Shown here: positions 16,610 through 25,298 of the stretch, one piece after another | Layout: each line of letters starts with the position of its first letter | How positions within the stretch are numbered: position 1 is the stretch's first letter | Assembly (NCBI GenBank): GCA_913045055.1 | Contig: CAJWPI010000003.1 | Span: forward strand, 1 to 64,000 | DNA length: 64,000 nucleotides | Direction: 5' to 3' | Source of the DNA: an uncultured Gammaproteobacteria bacterium | GTDB lineage: Bacteria > Pseudomonadota > Gammaproteobacteria > Magnimaribacterales > Magnimaribacteraceae | Notes under the pieces: generated by a model | Database searches by the model: none | The model's input: the letters and a program-made list of their open reading frames with translations, nothing else | Told to the model about the DNA's origin: nothing | Position numbers and translations under genes: made by a program

Positions 16610-17623
16610 ATGTCAGGTATAAAAGTAAAAGAGGTTGCTTACCCTACTCTTCAATGTCCAGATTTAGATATTCAAGAGCAGTTTTTAATCCATTTTGGGA
16701 TGCATACCGTTCAAAAAACAGAAGATACTCTATTAATGAGGGGAGAGGGTCCTCAACAATTTATAGAAGTATGTAAGAAGGGAGAAAAAAAATTTATAGG
16801 AGCAGCATTTAATGCTGAATCTTTAGAAGATCTAGAAAAACTAAGTAAAGCTGAATCTTTTACTGATATTGAAGAGCTTCAAACACCAGGAGGAGGATTT
16901 TCTACTAAAGGTATTGATCCTGACGGCTTGGAAGTTGCTGTCTTATTTGGAACAAAAGAAAGAGATATAGATAAAGAGCTGATTCCTCATGCATCTAATG
17001 AAGGAGGTCAAAAGAATAGAATTAATGAAATTAAAAGATTCTCTAAAGGGACATACCCTAAAATCCTAAGATTTGGTCATTATGGTATAAATTCAGTAAA
17101 TATCCCAGAAGCCTTGAAATGGTACAACAGTCACATAGGGATCATTGCAACTGATATTATCAAAGTCCCTCCCCCTCCCATAACAGAAGATTCTATGACT
17201 ATCGGAATATTTGCTAGATTAGATCGAGGGCTTGAACCTACTGATCATCACTCAATTTTTTGGCTGGATGCTAACTTACAATCAGAAGGGGTTCCGGGTT
17301 TAAATCACGTATCATTTGAGATGGTAAGTATAGATGATGTCTTTATGGGTCATGAAATATTAAAAAAACATGCTAAAGAATTCAATTATGAATCAGAATG
17401 GGGTGTGGGTCGACATTATCAAGGAAGTCAAATTTTTGATTATTGGCGTAGCCCTTTCAAACAAATACATGAACATCAAACGGATGGAGATTATTTTGAC
17501 AACACAATTCCTCCGCAATTAATAGATGCATCAGGAGATGGAGATCCTAAAAATCCTGAATTAGGACCATCACAATGGGGAGATCCTATATCTGCTACCT
17601 TTGGAAATAAAGAAGGAGTTTAA
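16610..17623 (+). CDS. Type I extradiol dioxygenase-like protein (VOC fold)
   Basis: Two-domain VOC protein of the size of class I extradiol ring-cleaving dioxygenases (337 aa). In the C-terminal domain the expected metal ligands are all present: His in RFGHYGIN, His in GLNHVSFE and Glu in QIHEHQTDGDYFD. The GRHYQGSQIFDYW stretch supplies the active-site His/Tyr region. It should open a catechol-type ring with O2, though some relatives are non-catalytic or act on other diols. AGGAG lies 8 bp upstream. It is the first gene of an operon with SDR, FAD hydroxylase and SDR. Confidence 0.85.
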   Translation: MSGIKVKEVAYPTLQCPDLDIQEQFLIHFGMHTVQKTEDTLLMRGEGPQQFIEVCKKGEKKFIGAAFNAESLEDLEKLSKAESFTDIEELQTPGGGFSTKGIDPDGLEVAVLFGTKERDIDKELIPHASNEGGQKNRINEIKRFSKGTYPKILRFGHYGINSVNIPEALKWYNSHIGIIATDIIKVPPPPITEDSMTIGIFARLDRGLEPTDHHSIFWLDANLQSEGVPGLNHVSFEMVSIDDVFMGHEILKKHAKEFNYESEWGVGRHYQGSQIFDYWRSPFKQIHEHQTDGDYFDNTIPPQLIDASGDGDPKNPELGPSQWGDPISATFGNKEGV

Positions 17624-17627
17624 GCTT

Positions 17628-18398
17628 ATGTCTATTTCAGAAAAACCAGTAGCTATAGTAACAGGTGGCAGTAGGGGCGTCGGGGAAGCAACAGCTATCT
17701 TCTTAGCTAAAAAAGGATGGAATGTAACTATAACCTGTACAAGTTCAATTAAAGATGCAAATAAAGTAGTTAAAAAATGTGAGGATCTAGGAGCAGAAGC
17801 ATTAGCACTTTCAGCAGATGTTTCAGAAGATTCTTCTTGCAGAGAAACCGCAAGTCAAACTCTAGATAAATGGGGAAGAATAGATAGCTTAGTTAATAAT
17901 GCTGGTACTACTAAATTTGTTTTTGACCACTCTGATCTTGAGGGTCTAGATGCACAAGATTTTCTAAAGATTTATAAAGTAAATGTAGTGGGTCCTTTTC
18001 AGATGGTAAGAGCTTGTAAAGAATCTCTTCTTAACAGTAAGAACCCAAGTGTTGTGAATGTTTCATCAATTGCAGGTATAAAAGGTATAGGGAGCTCATT
18101 AGCATATGCTTCGTCAAAAGGCGCTCTAAATACTATGACTAAATCGATGGCCAGAAATCTTGGACCGATTAGAGTTAATGCAGTTTGTCCGGGTTTTATC
18201 CAGGGAGAATGGCTAAAAAAAGGATTGGGGGAAGAACTTTATAATGCAGCACTTAAAAATATTCAAGACAATACCCCGCTTGGTCTAGCAGTAACTCCAG
18301 ATGAAGTAGCAGAAGTAATCTATGGATTCATAGATGTTTCAAAAGTTATCACTGGGGAAACTTTTCTTGTGGATGGAGGACACCATCTCACAATATAA
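17628..18398 (+). CDS. Short-chain dehydrogenase/reductase (SDR)
   Basis: Classical SDR, 256 aa from ATG 17628. That start is preferred because AAGGAG (17612-17617) lies 10 bp upstream; the frame stays open to 17601 inside the previous gene. Motifs: TGGSRGVGEATA, NNAGTTK, VSSIAG and YASSKGAL. It ends GETFLVDGGHH. It sits 4 bp after the dioxygenase gene and could act as a dihydrodiol or hydroxyacyl dehydrogenase in the same route. Confidence 0.9.
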   Translation: MSISEKPVAIVTGGSRGVGEATAIFLAKKGWNVTITCTSSIKDANKVVKKCEDLGAEALALSADVSEDSSCRETASQTLDKWGRIDSLVNNAGTTKFVFDHSDLEGLDAQDFLKIYKVNVVGPFQMVRACKESLLNSKNPSVVNVSSIAGIKGIGSSLAYASSKGALNTMTKSMARNLGPIRVNAVCPGFIQGEWLKKGLGEELYNAALKNIQDNTPLGLAVTPDEVAEVIYGFIDVSKVITGETFLVDGGHHLTI

Positions 18399-18445
18399 AA
18401 TTTTACGTATCTTTAATACTAAGAAAAAACAGTCTAAGAAGTCTA

Positions 18446-19969
18446 GTGGATAAAAACTTTGATGTAGTAATCATTGGATTGGGACCTGTTGGAAGTCTAC
18501 TTGCAGCCTTATTAAATGAAGAAGGTTTAAAAGTATTAGGAATAGAAAAAGATAAAGAGATATTTCAATTACCAAGAGCTATAACTATTAATGATGAGAG
18601 TCTAAGGATTATGCAAAGTGCAGGTTTGGAGCATGTTTATTCAGAAAATAGCACTCCGGTAGAGGGTGCAGAGTTCATTAATAGCGAACATCAAAGAATA
18701 GGTGAAGCATTAAAGATAAAAGGGTTAATAACTCAAAATGCATGGAACCCTATAAGTTTCTTTCACCAACCGACAACAGATCAAAATATTAGAAATATAC
18801 TAGAAGACTCTGAAATAGAAATATTATTAGAAGAGAATTTAATTGATATTCAACAAAAAGAGTCTGTAGTAGAAATAGAAACTGAAAATCTCATTACTAA
18901 TAAAAAATCTCTTTTTACATCAAACTTTTTGGTAGGAGCAGATGGGAGCTCCAGTACTGTAAGAAATTTACTTGCTATTGAACAAGAGGATCTGGACTAC
19001 AACAGAGAATGGGTGGTAGTAGATGTTAAACTAAAAGAAGAAATTGCAATGTCTCAAATGGCAGCTCAAATCTGTGATCCAAAAAGACTAGCAACTTATA
19101 TTCCTGCTCACCTACCCTACAAAAGATGGGAATTTCTTATTCTAGATGATGAAGATAAAAAAGAAATAGAAAAGGAAGAAACTATTCAGCGGCTTATAGA
19201 GCCATGGTTAAAACCTGATCAATATAGCATTCTAAGAAGTGCTATCTATAAGTTTCATGCTGTTTTAGCAAAAGATTTTAAGGTACAAAACTGCTTCTTA
19301 ATAGGAGATGCTGCACATCAAACACCACCCTTTATGGGAGAGGGTATGAACACAGGTTTTAGGGATGCAAGTAACCTTGCTTGGAAACTAGTATTAGCCT
19401 TAAAGGAAAAAGACTTTGTAACAGCTTTGCTAAATTCTTATCAAACTGAAAGAAGACCTCATGCTCAATTCATTGTAGAAAATTCCGTATCTATCGGTAA
19501 GTTAATGGCAGCCTATGCCGCTGCTGAAAATCCTGACGATGTTCCAGAAGAACTGGTAAATAAAGGTTATGCTTCTTATATTATTCCAAATCTTCATGAG
19601 GGTCTTTTTTTTGGGGGAATAGCAGATCCAAGCATGGGATCTGGTTCTTTGTTTCCTCAATTTATAGAAATCAAGAAGAATAAAATAATTAAAAGAAAAG
19701 ATAATTTGCTTGGAAGTGGCTTTGCTATTATTTCAAAAAAAGAAATAGAATTATCACGAGAAGAAGAAGACTTCTATAACAAATTAAACACTAAAATAAT
19801 AACAATAGAAGAAGATCAGATTCTTCAAAATCACTGGCTTAGTAGCTATATGCAAATGGGAGAAACCTTTATAGTAAGACCTGATAAATATATTTTTGGA
19901 TGTTCTTCAGATAGAGTATCTTTTCAAGAATTAACAATTGATTTAAAAAATAGATTAAGAGCTAGATAA
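18446..19969 (+). CDS. FAD-dependent aromatic hydroxylase-like (MhpA type)
   Basis: Flavoprotein monooxygenase of the p-hydroxybenzoate hydroxylase fold, 507 aa. GLGPVGSLLAALL near residue 11 binds FAD, VGADGSSSTVRN is the DG motif, and GDAAHQTPPFMGEGMN is the GD motif. The length and HQ-PP-GEG sequence match 3-(3-hydroxyphenyl)propionate hydroxylase (MhpA) and resorcinol/pentachlorophenol-type relatives. It would hydroxylate a ring ahead of extradiol cleavage by the first gene of the operon. The start is GTG 18446. The C-terminal thioredoxin-like domain of this group appears present but divergent. Confidence 0.88.
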   Translation: MDKNFDVVIIGLGPVGSLLAALLNEEGLKVLGIEKDKEIFQLPRAITINDESLRIMQSAGLEHVYSENSTPVEGAEFINSEHQRIGEALKIKGLITQNAWNPISFFHQPTTDQNIRNILEDSEIEILLEENLIDIQQKESVVEIETENLITNKKSLFTSNFLVGADGSSSTVRNLLAIEQEDLDYNREWVVVDVKLKEEIAMSQMAAQICDPKRLATYIPAHLPYKRWEFLILDDEDKKEIEKEETIQRLIEPWLKPDQYSILRSAIYKFHAVLAKDFKVQNCFLIGDAAHQTPPFMGEGMNTGFRDASNLAWKLVLALKEKDFVTALLNSYQTERRPHAQFIVENSVSIGKLMAAYAAAENPDDVPEELVNKGYASYIIPNLHEGLFFGGIADPSMGSGSLFPQFIEIKKNKIIKRKDNLLGSGFAIISKKEIELSREEEDFYNKLNTKIITIEEDQILQNHWLSSYMQMGETFIVRPDKYIFGCSSDRVSFQELTIDLKNRLRAR

Positions 19970-20748
19970 TGGATCTGGGCATTAAAGGAAAAAAAGCACT
20001 TGTATGCGCATCTTCAAGAGGTTTAGGAAAGGCGTGTGCTGAAGCCTTAGTATTAGAAGGGGTGAACGTAACTGTAAACTCAAGAAATGAAAGAAATTTA
20101 GAAGAAACAGTTGAAGATCTTAAGAAATTTAATGCAGGCAAAGTAGAAATGATAGTTGCTGATTTAAATACAGATGAAGGTTTAAAGCTGCTCAAGCCAG
20201 TTTGTTCTAATATAGATATCCTGGTTAATAATAACGATGGTCCTCCCCCTGGAAATTTTCTTAATACAAAAAAAGCTGACTGGTTAAGTGCTATCGAATC
20301 TAATATGTTATCAGCTATCTCTCTTACTCAGTATGCTCTTCCAGGTATGAAAAAAAGAAATTTTGGAAGGATCATCAATATAACTTCCGCAATGGTTAAG
20401 TCTCCTAATCCCCTCATGAGTCTTTCCACAGCTGCAAGAGCTGGTCTTACGGCTGTAGCTAAGGGACTATCAAAAGAAGTTGCGATTAATAACGTTACCA
20501 TTAATAACCTATTACCAGAAAGATTTGACACTGATAGGCAGGTTTTTATGACAAACTTATTGATGAAAAGTAAGAAGATTACTAGAGAAGAAGCAAGAGC
20601 TGAGATAACCTCTTCTATTGCAGCAAATCGTTTTGGTAACCCAAAAGAGTTTGGTGCAACTTGCTCCTTTTTATGCAGTATTCACGCAGGCTTTATATCT
20701 GGACAAAATATCCAGTTAGACGGTGGTTCTTATGACGGGCTTATTTAA
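19969..20748 (+). CDS. SDR-like protein lacking the catalytic Tyr and Lys
   Basis: SDR fold, 259 aa, starting on the last base of the hydroxylase stop. The cofactor motif is CASSRGLGKA instead of TGxxxGIG, and NNNDGPPPG replaces NNAG. Ser140 is present, but where YxxxK belongs the sequence reads S153-T-A-A-R157, so Tyr is Ser and Lys is Arg. This pattern is known from the beta-ketoacyl-reductase-like SDR subgroup with an imperfect tetrad (the CDD BKR_like_SDR_like type). The enzyme may use other chemistry or be non-catalytic. It converges with the thiolase-like gene, 8 bp apart. Confidence 0.85.
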   Translation: MDLGIKGKKALVCASSRGLGKACAEALVLEGVNVTVNSRNERNLEETVEDLKKFNAGKVEMIVADLNTDEGLKLLKPVCSNIDILVNNNDGPPPGNFLNTKKADWLSAIESNMLSAISLTQYALPGMKKRNFGRIINITSAMVKSPNPLMSLSTAARAGLTAVAKGLSKEVAINNVTINNLLPERFDTDRQVFMTNLLMKSKKITREEARAEITSSIAANRFGNPKEFGATCSFLCSIHAGFISGQNIQLDGGSYDGLI

Positions 20749-20756
20749 AACTATTA

Positions 20757-21887
20757 TTATCTTTGAATAATAGTAACAGCACTCAAACCTGGAGCACCAT
20801 ATACATGAGAATAACCAGTACGTAAATCACCAGGTGCCTGTCTTTTTTCTCCCTCCCCTCTAAGTTGAATGCATATTTCGTGAACCTGTCTCAAACCTGA
20901 AGCTCCAATAGGTTCTCCGTTTGCAATACAGCCACCATCAGTATTAACTGGAAGATTACCTGTTATCTCAGTAGCTCCTGTTTGAATCATTTCCTCTTGA
21001 TCGCCATCTTTACATAAGCCATTTTCTGACATATGCATAATTTCCGCACCTGCTTCTGTATCCTGTAATTGAGCAACGTCAATATCTTCTGGTCCAACTC
21101 CAGCCATTTCATAAGCAGCTTTGGAGGCATCTACTGTTGGACTCTCAGCTTGATCTATTGCCTGGCCTTTTGTAAAGACCTCAAAAGATCCATACCTTCT
21201 AGTTCTTACTACTGCTGCTTTTAAATAAAGAGGTGTAGATGTGTATTTTTTAGCCATACTTGCTTTACACATAATGATTGCAGCTCCTCCTTCAGCAGGT
21301 GAACAAAACTGATATTTTCTTAAAGGATGACTTAACATAGGTGAATTCTTTATTTCATCATATGACAAAGGTTGTTTTCTCCAAGCTTTAGGGTTCAAAG
21401 ATCCATTTCTGAAAGCCTTCTCGGCAACTTTAATTAATGTATCATCTGAAATTCCATAATCTGACATGTATTTTTGAATTTTCATTCCAAAGAATTGAGT
21501 GGTTAGTGCTAAACCAGTTTTACCATACCAATCTGGCGAATCTACTCTAAAAGCTCCTCTTTCATGCTTATCAAACCCAACTGCAATACCAATATCAAAA
21601 GCTCCTGATTTTATTGCCATATAAGCTGACTGCAAAGCACTACCACCTGTAGCACATCCATTTGCAACATTAATAAACTGAAGACCTGTCAAACCCATTT
21701 TACTTACCATTGAATCAGCTGCACCAGCCGCAGCGCTTCCTCCATAAGCAAACTCTAGATCGCTCCAGTCCACTCCAGCATCTTTTAGGGCTTCTCTAGC
21801 AGCATAGATTCCTTGATCCTGCCCACTAACACCTTCTGTTCTGCCAAAAGGATGTATTCCAATTCCAATAATAGCTACATCGGTCAT
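20757..21887 (-). CDS. Thiolase-superfamily protein of the SCP-x/Ltp type, rewired active site
   Basis: Thiolase fold, 376 aa. The N-terminal nucleophile position keeps Cys78 in NGCATGGSAL. Other catalytic positions differ from a working thiolase: the His of GHP is Glu325 in NGEPIGASG, the HDxF/NEAF region reads AQLQDTEAG, and the second catalytic Cys is replaced in HVYGAPG (Tyr363 nearby). Its partner 2 bp upstream is a DUF35 zinc-ribbon protein. Thiolase-like plus DUF35 pairs include the steroid side-chain aldolases Ltp2-ChsH2, so a retro-aldol or other non-thiolytic cleavage is plausible. It is the last gene of the nine-gene minus-strand operon. Confidence 0.85.
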   Translation of the reverse strand: MTDVAIIGIGIHPFGRTEGVSGQDQGIYAAREALKDAGVDWSDLEFAYGGSAAAGAADSMVSKMGLTGLQFINVANGCATGGSALQSAYMAIKSGAFDIGIAVGFDKHERGAFRVDSPDWYGKTGLALTTQFFGMKIQKYMSDYGISDDTLIKVAEKAFRNGSLNPKAWRKQPLSYDEIKNSPMLSHPLRKYQFCSPAEGGAAIIMCKASMAKKYTSTPLYLKAAVVRTRRYGSFEVFTKGQAIDQAESPTVDASKAAYEMAGVGPEDIDVAQLQDTEAGAEIMHMSENGLCKDGDQEEMIQTGATEITGNLPVNTDGGCIANGEPIGASGLRQVHEICIQLRGEGEKRQAPGDLRTGYSHVYGAPGLSAVTIIQR

Positions 21888-21889
21888 CT

Positions 21890-22330
21890 TTATTCTCCAT
21901 CTATTGGTGCGAATGCGAAGGCAATAACATCATTTCCTTCTTCATCTTCTATAAACTTATGAAAAACCAATTCCATAGGCATGCCTATCTCAAGTTTCTC
22001 TGGATCTGACTCTGTTAACCTGCTCTCTACTCTAACTTGACCATCTAATTCAATATATCCTACACCATAAGGCTTAAAGTTCTCTAGAGTTTCTGGCCCT
22101 GCATAAGGGGGAGATTTTGGTAAAAAGCCTTGAACAGTCCAACTCCATAAAGTTCCCTTAGTATTTAAAGGTATTTTCTCCATATTTGTACCGCAGCATC
22201 TCGGGCATCCATCTTGAGTAGGAAAAGTTACTGCTTCACAATCACTGCACTTGGAACCTTTTAGATGAGGGCTGTCTGAAGGCCAGTCAAATAAAGTTTT
22301 ATCTATTGATACACCTGAGTTTTTAGTCAT
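21890..22330 (-). CDS. DUF35 OB-fold / zinc-ribbon protein, thiolase partner
   Basis: 146-aa acyl-CoA-associated protein with an N-terminal rubredoxin-like zinc ribbon (Cys28, Cys31, Cys42, Cys45 or 46) and a C-terminal OB fold (about residues 58-140). Such proteins bind a thiolase-superfamily subunit and help hold the CoA ester. The gene lies directly before the thiolase-like gene, which is the standard arrangement, so a complex of the two is expected. Confidence 0.87.
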   Translation of the reverse strand: MTKNSGVSIDKTLFDWPSDSPHLKGSKCSDCEAVTFPTQDGCPRCCGTNMEKIPLNTKGTLWSWTVQGFLPKSPPYAGPETLENFKPYGVGYIELDGQVRVESRLTESDPEKLEIGMPMELVFHKFIEDEEGNDVIAFAFAPIDGE

Positions 22331-22362
22331 AGTTATATTTTATCCTGAATAATAAGTTTTGT

Positions 22363-22746
22363 TTATCTTTGATACAAAGGTCTACAAGTATCAGCTAACA
22401 GATAACTCATCTCATTAGAAGTCTCTATATTACCCCAAATCCTACAATAAGGAGTACCATCAGTTCTTTTTTCTATCTCAACTTGCTTCACTTCAATTCT
22501 ATCAATTAAGTTATTAGAACCTTCTTCAAGCACCTCATAAAAGCTTCCTATAAATACTGATTTTCCAGGGATATAGCTTGCATAATGCATTTTCATTTTG
22601 TTTTCTGTTATATACATAAAATCTGCATTACCTTCCCAAGCTGCACCAATTAATTCACCTTCTTTAGAACAAGAAAATAAACAAATAACGATAAGAGTTA
22701 AAAGGTAAAGTGCTTCACTTCTTTTTCTTAGAGGTACGATAATCAC
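22363..22746 (-). CDS. Small putative lipoprotein of unknown function
   Basis: No family recognised. From GTG 22744-22746 the product is 127 aa with a basic n-region, a hydrophobic stretch LYLLTLIVIC and a lipobox LFSC. An in-frame ATG at 22776 would give a signal peptide with an unnaturally long leader, so it is less likely; TTG 22747-22749 is also possible. The mature part is mixed alpha/beta in character with WEGNADFMYI and two further Cys near the C-terminus (PYCRIWG, DTCRPL). The start overlaps the crotonase gene by about 30 bp, so it is part of the same operon. Its role there is unknown. Confidence 0.6.
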   Translation of the reverse strand: MIIVPLRKRSEALYLLTLIVICLFSCSKEGELIGAAWEGNADFMYITENKMKMHYASYIPGKSVFIGSFYEVLEEGSNNLIDRIEVKQVEIEKRTDGTPYCRIWGNIETSNEMSYLLADTCRPLYQR

Positions 22747-23554
22747 CAAATTTTTTGTCGCGTTTGTTGAGGGCATCAGTTATACCCTTAGATAGTTCTT
22801 TTAGGTGTTCTCTAGTAGCTTTTGTATGCATAGCCAAAGACTGCAGCTCTGTACCAAACCTAATACCTGTTCTCATGCCCATAACTTCCATCTGTCGATG
22901 TACAGCTCTTTTATTAATGGCTTGAATTTCAGGCGGAACTTTAGCAATTTTTTCAGCTATCTTGAGAACTTCATCGGCTAATTTATCTTCACTAAAACAT
23001 TTATTAGCAAATCCTTTTTCTACTGCTTCTTCTCCACTAATTGAATCTCCAGTTAACATCATTTCCATTGCATTACGCATTCCCATTAACCAAGGAAAAA
23101 ATTGATTGTCAGGTGGGCTAATGGCTCTTACAACTGGATAGCCTATCTCAGCATCTTTAGCAACATAAACCAGGTCACAAGAAGTAGCTAATTCAGTCCC
23201 TCCTGCTAAACAATAACCATGAACTTGAGCAACCACCGGGGTAGATAAATCCCATATCTTAAAAGCTCCTTCAACTACATGGCGAGGCCAGAAACCTTCA
23301 TTGGTACTAGTATGATAAGGTAATTCAGAAGAAACATTAAAACCCAAATCGTAACCAGCACTAAAACACTTCCCTGCTCCACCTAGAATTATGACTCTTG
23401 TTTCCTCATCCCTATCAAGATCTTCCAGAGCAGAAAATAGCTCTTTTCTTAGAGGATTAAACATAGCATTTCTTTTTTCTGGTCTATTCAGGAGCACTCT
23501 GGATATACCTTCTTTAGGTTTTTCTATTAATAGATATTTATATTGTGTTGACAT
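22715..23554 (-). CDS. Enoyl-CoA hydratase/isomerase family protein
   Basis: Crotonase, 279 aa. RPEKRNAMFN, GAGKCFSAGYDLGF and VHGYCLAGGTELATSCD give the oxyanion hole. At the second catalytic region it reads IGYPVVRAISPPDNQ, without the usual glutamate-containing PE(x)xxG motif, so it may catalyse isomerisation, C-C cleavage or another crotonase reaction instead of simple hydration. A Lys/Arg-rich tail ends the protein. It lies 8 bp after the Rieske ferredoxin gene. Confidence 0.86.
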   Translation of the reverse strand: MSTQYKYLLIEKPKEGISRVLLNRPEKRNAMFNPLRKELFSALEDLDRDEETRVIILGGAGKCFSAGYDLGFNVSSELPYHTSTNEGFWPRHVVEGAFKIWDLSTPVVAQVHGYCLAGGTELATSCDLVYVAKDAEIGYPVVRAISPPDNQFFPWLMGMRNAMEMMLTGDSISGEEAVEKGFANKCFSEDKLADEVLKIAEKIAKVPPEIQAINKRAVHRQMEVMGMRTGIRFGTELQSLAMHTKATREHLKELSKGITDALNKRDKKFGDYRTSKKKK

Positions 23555-23562
23555 AATTCTTA

Positions 23563-23943
23563 TTAGGCTCTTCTGGGAGGAAATGAACCTGGGCCGAGTG
23601 AAGGAACCGTACTTAAAATTTTCTCAGGTTTTTCTATACTAATGGAGGTGCCTTCAATTTCCAATGCAAAAGTTCTTAATTTTATTGACGCCGGAGGGCC
23701 CTTTACTTCACCATTTCTTACGTCAAAAATTGCTCCATGAACTGGGCAACTTATTAAATTTCCGTCTATCCTTCCTCCACATAGAGGTTCATTGGCATGA
23801 GTACATTGGTCTTCAATAGCAAAAATACCATCTCTAGTATGACATAGAAGGACTTGAACCCCATTTACCTCTAGAGAAACAGATTGACCTAACTCAATAT
23901 CAGTCGAGTCAGCAACCACTATGAATTCTTTATCTTCAGACAT
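23563..23943 (-). CDS. Rieske-type [2Fe-2S] ferredoxin
   Basis: 126-aa soluble Rieske protein. The cluster ligands are CTH and, after a normal spacing, CPVH (CTHANEPLCGG ... LISCPVHGAIFDV). It likely passes electrons to the Rieske oxygenase encoded 3 bp upstream. No reductase gene lies in this operon, so a housekeeping or distant reductase must supply electrons. Confidence 0.92.
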   Translation of the reverse strand: MSEDKEFIVVADSTDIELGQSVSLEVNGVQVLLCHTRDGIFAIEDQCTHANEPLCGGRIDGNLISCPVHGAIFDVRNGEVKGPPASIKLRTFALEIEGTSISIEKPEKILSTVPSLGPGSFPPRRA

Positions 23944-23946
23944 TAT

Positions 23947-25293
23947 TTAAGAATTGTTCTTAATAAAATCTTGAATTGAACCTTCAATATATCTATCTAT
24001 GGTTTCGTGATGAAATCTTATTCGTCTCTCTTGATAAGGCATATAATCACCTCTAAAACCTCTTGAACTTAGTCCTTGTTGTTGGCTTTGCCAAACCGCT
24101 ACATCTTGATCTATACCAGGTCCGGCACTAATTTCACCAAATTTACCAGTTAGGTGCTCTACAGGAGAGTCAATAGCTACATACTTGCCCATGGAATTAG
24201 AATAATACTCATTCGCCCCTTCAGGAAACCATGTGAAATACCACATATCGAAGTAACATTTATTAGGATCAGTTGGATGAGGATTACCACGAAGGAAAAT
24301 ATTTCCATCAGGTTTCATACTAAAGTAGACATTTGGAAAGAAACCGTAATGATAATTATCAGTAAGCTGGTCATCATTAAAAAGAGAAAAATCATACCCT
24401 TTTTTTTCAGATAACTTACGTTTTTGGTTTTGCAGGTCTTTACGAAATTCTTTAAATCTCCCTCTATAAGATTCTATGTCCATTTCCCAAAATTCTGCAT
24501 CTGGCTTTAAGCTTTCTATTATCAAATCTTCTTCCTTTTCAGCATGTGGAGTTGGAATTGAACCTGGCATTAACATACGAACATTTCCATTTAAATAAAG
24601 ATCAAATTGACAACTTTGATATCTTTCATCAAGAAAATATTTTAGTTGGGGGTGGACATCGGGAATATGGTAAGACTCATTGAAATTGTCTTGAACGCAC
24701 TTCCAATTGAAGTTGCCTTCAATTGTCACCCAATCCGTTCTTTTCATTTCTTCTAGCGGATATACAGAGAGATGTTCTTGATGTGGAGATAAGTAATCAT
24801 GTAAAGAACTGCAGTTTTCATCCATGTTATACCAAATAAACCCTCCCCATGTTTCACAAGGTATTTCTACTAATTTCAACTTTCCGCAAGGAGACCCTTG
24901 GGGGAAATCCTCTTCATCTCTTACATAAATTAGCTCACCCTCTAAAGAGTACTGCCATCCATGATATCCACAAGAAAATGTCTTCGCCTTTCCTTTTTCT
25001 GACTGAACAAGCCTATTAGCTCTATGCTGACATACATTAAAGAAAGCTCTTATTTTGTTGTTATTATCTCTAACACACAAAATAGATTCTCTCCCCATTT
25101 CGCAAGTAATGTAGTCTCCTTTTTGGGGCAATTCTTCAACTAAACCCGCAATAAGCCATACTTTTGTCCACATACCCTCCCACTCAAGCTCCATAAACTC
25201 TTTTGAAGTATATCTTTCGCCTAAAAGAGGTTTATTACCTAAAGGGGGTTCAGGGGCTTTAGAAGTATCTGTACCTTTTAAATTTACAGCCAT
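23947..25293 (-). CDS. Rieske non-haem iron oxygenase, catalytic (alpha) subunit
   Basis: 448-aa aromatic-ring-hydroxylating-type oxygenase alpha subunit. The Rieske ligands are in VCQHRANR and SCGYHGWQYS (about residues 85-115). The mononuclear iron site is DNFNESYHIPDVHP (two His), with an Asp in GIDQDVAVW as third ligand, and the DNFNESYH Asp bridges the two centres as in the family. No beta subunit gene is present, so this is an alpha-only enzyme. It should hydroxylate or demethylate a ring or an alkyl compound; substrate unknown. Flanked by the ferredoxin and SDR genes. Confidence 0.92.
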   Translation of the reverse strand: MAVNLKGTDTSKAPEPPLGNKPLLGERYTSKEFMELEWEGMWTKVWLIAGLVEELPQKGDYITCEMGRESILCVRDNNNKIRAFFNVCQHRANRLVQSEKGKAKTFSCGYHGWQYSLEGELIYVRDEEDFPQGSPCGKLKLVEIPCETWGGFIWYNMDENCSSLHDYLSPHQEHLSVYPLEEMKRTDWVTIEGNFNWKCVQDNFNESYHIPDVHPQLKYFLDERYQSCQFDLYLNGNVRMLMPGSIPTPHAEKEEDLIIESLKPDAEFWEMDIESYRGRFKEFRKDLQNQKRKLSEKKGYDFSLFNDDQLTDNYHYGFFPNVYFSMKPDGNIFLRGNPHPTDPNKCYFDMWYFTWFPEGANEYYSNSMGKYVAIDSPVEHLTGKFGEISAGPGIDQDVAVWQSQQQGLSSRGFRGDYMPYQERRIRFHHETIDRYIEGSIQDFIKNNS

Positions 25294-25298
25294 TATTT

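Noticed and set aside
20757-21887. Plain acetyl-CoA acetyltransferase
   Set aside because: The His of GHP and the second catalytic Cys are not there, and a DUF35 partner is adjacent.
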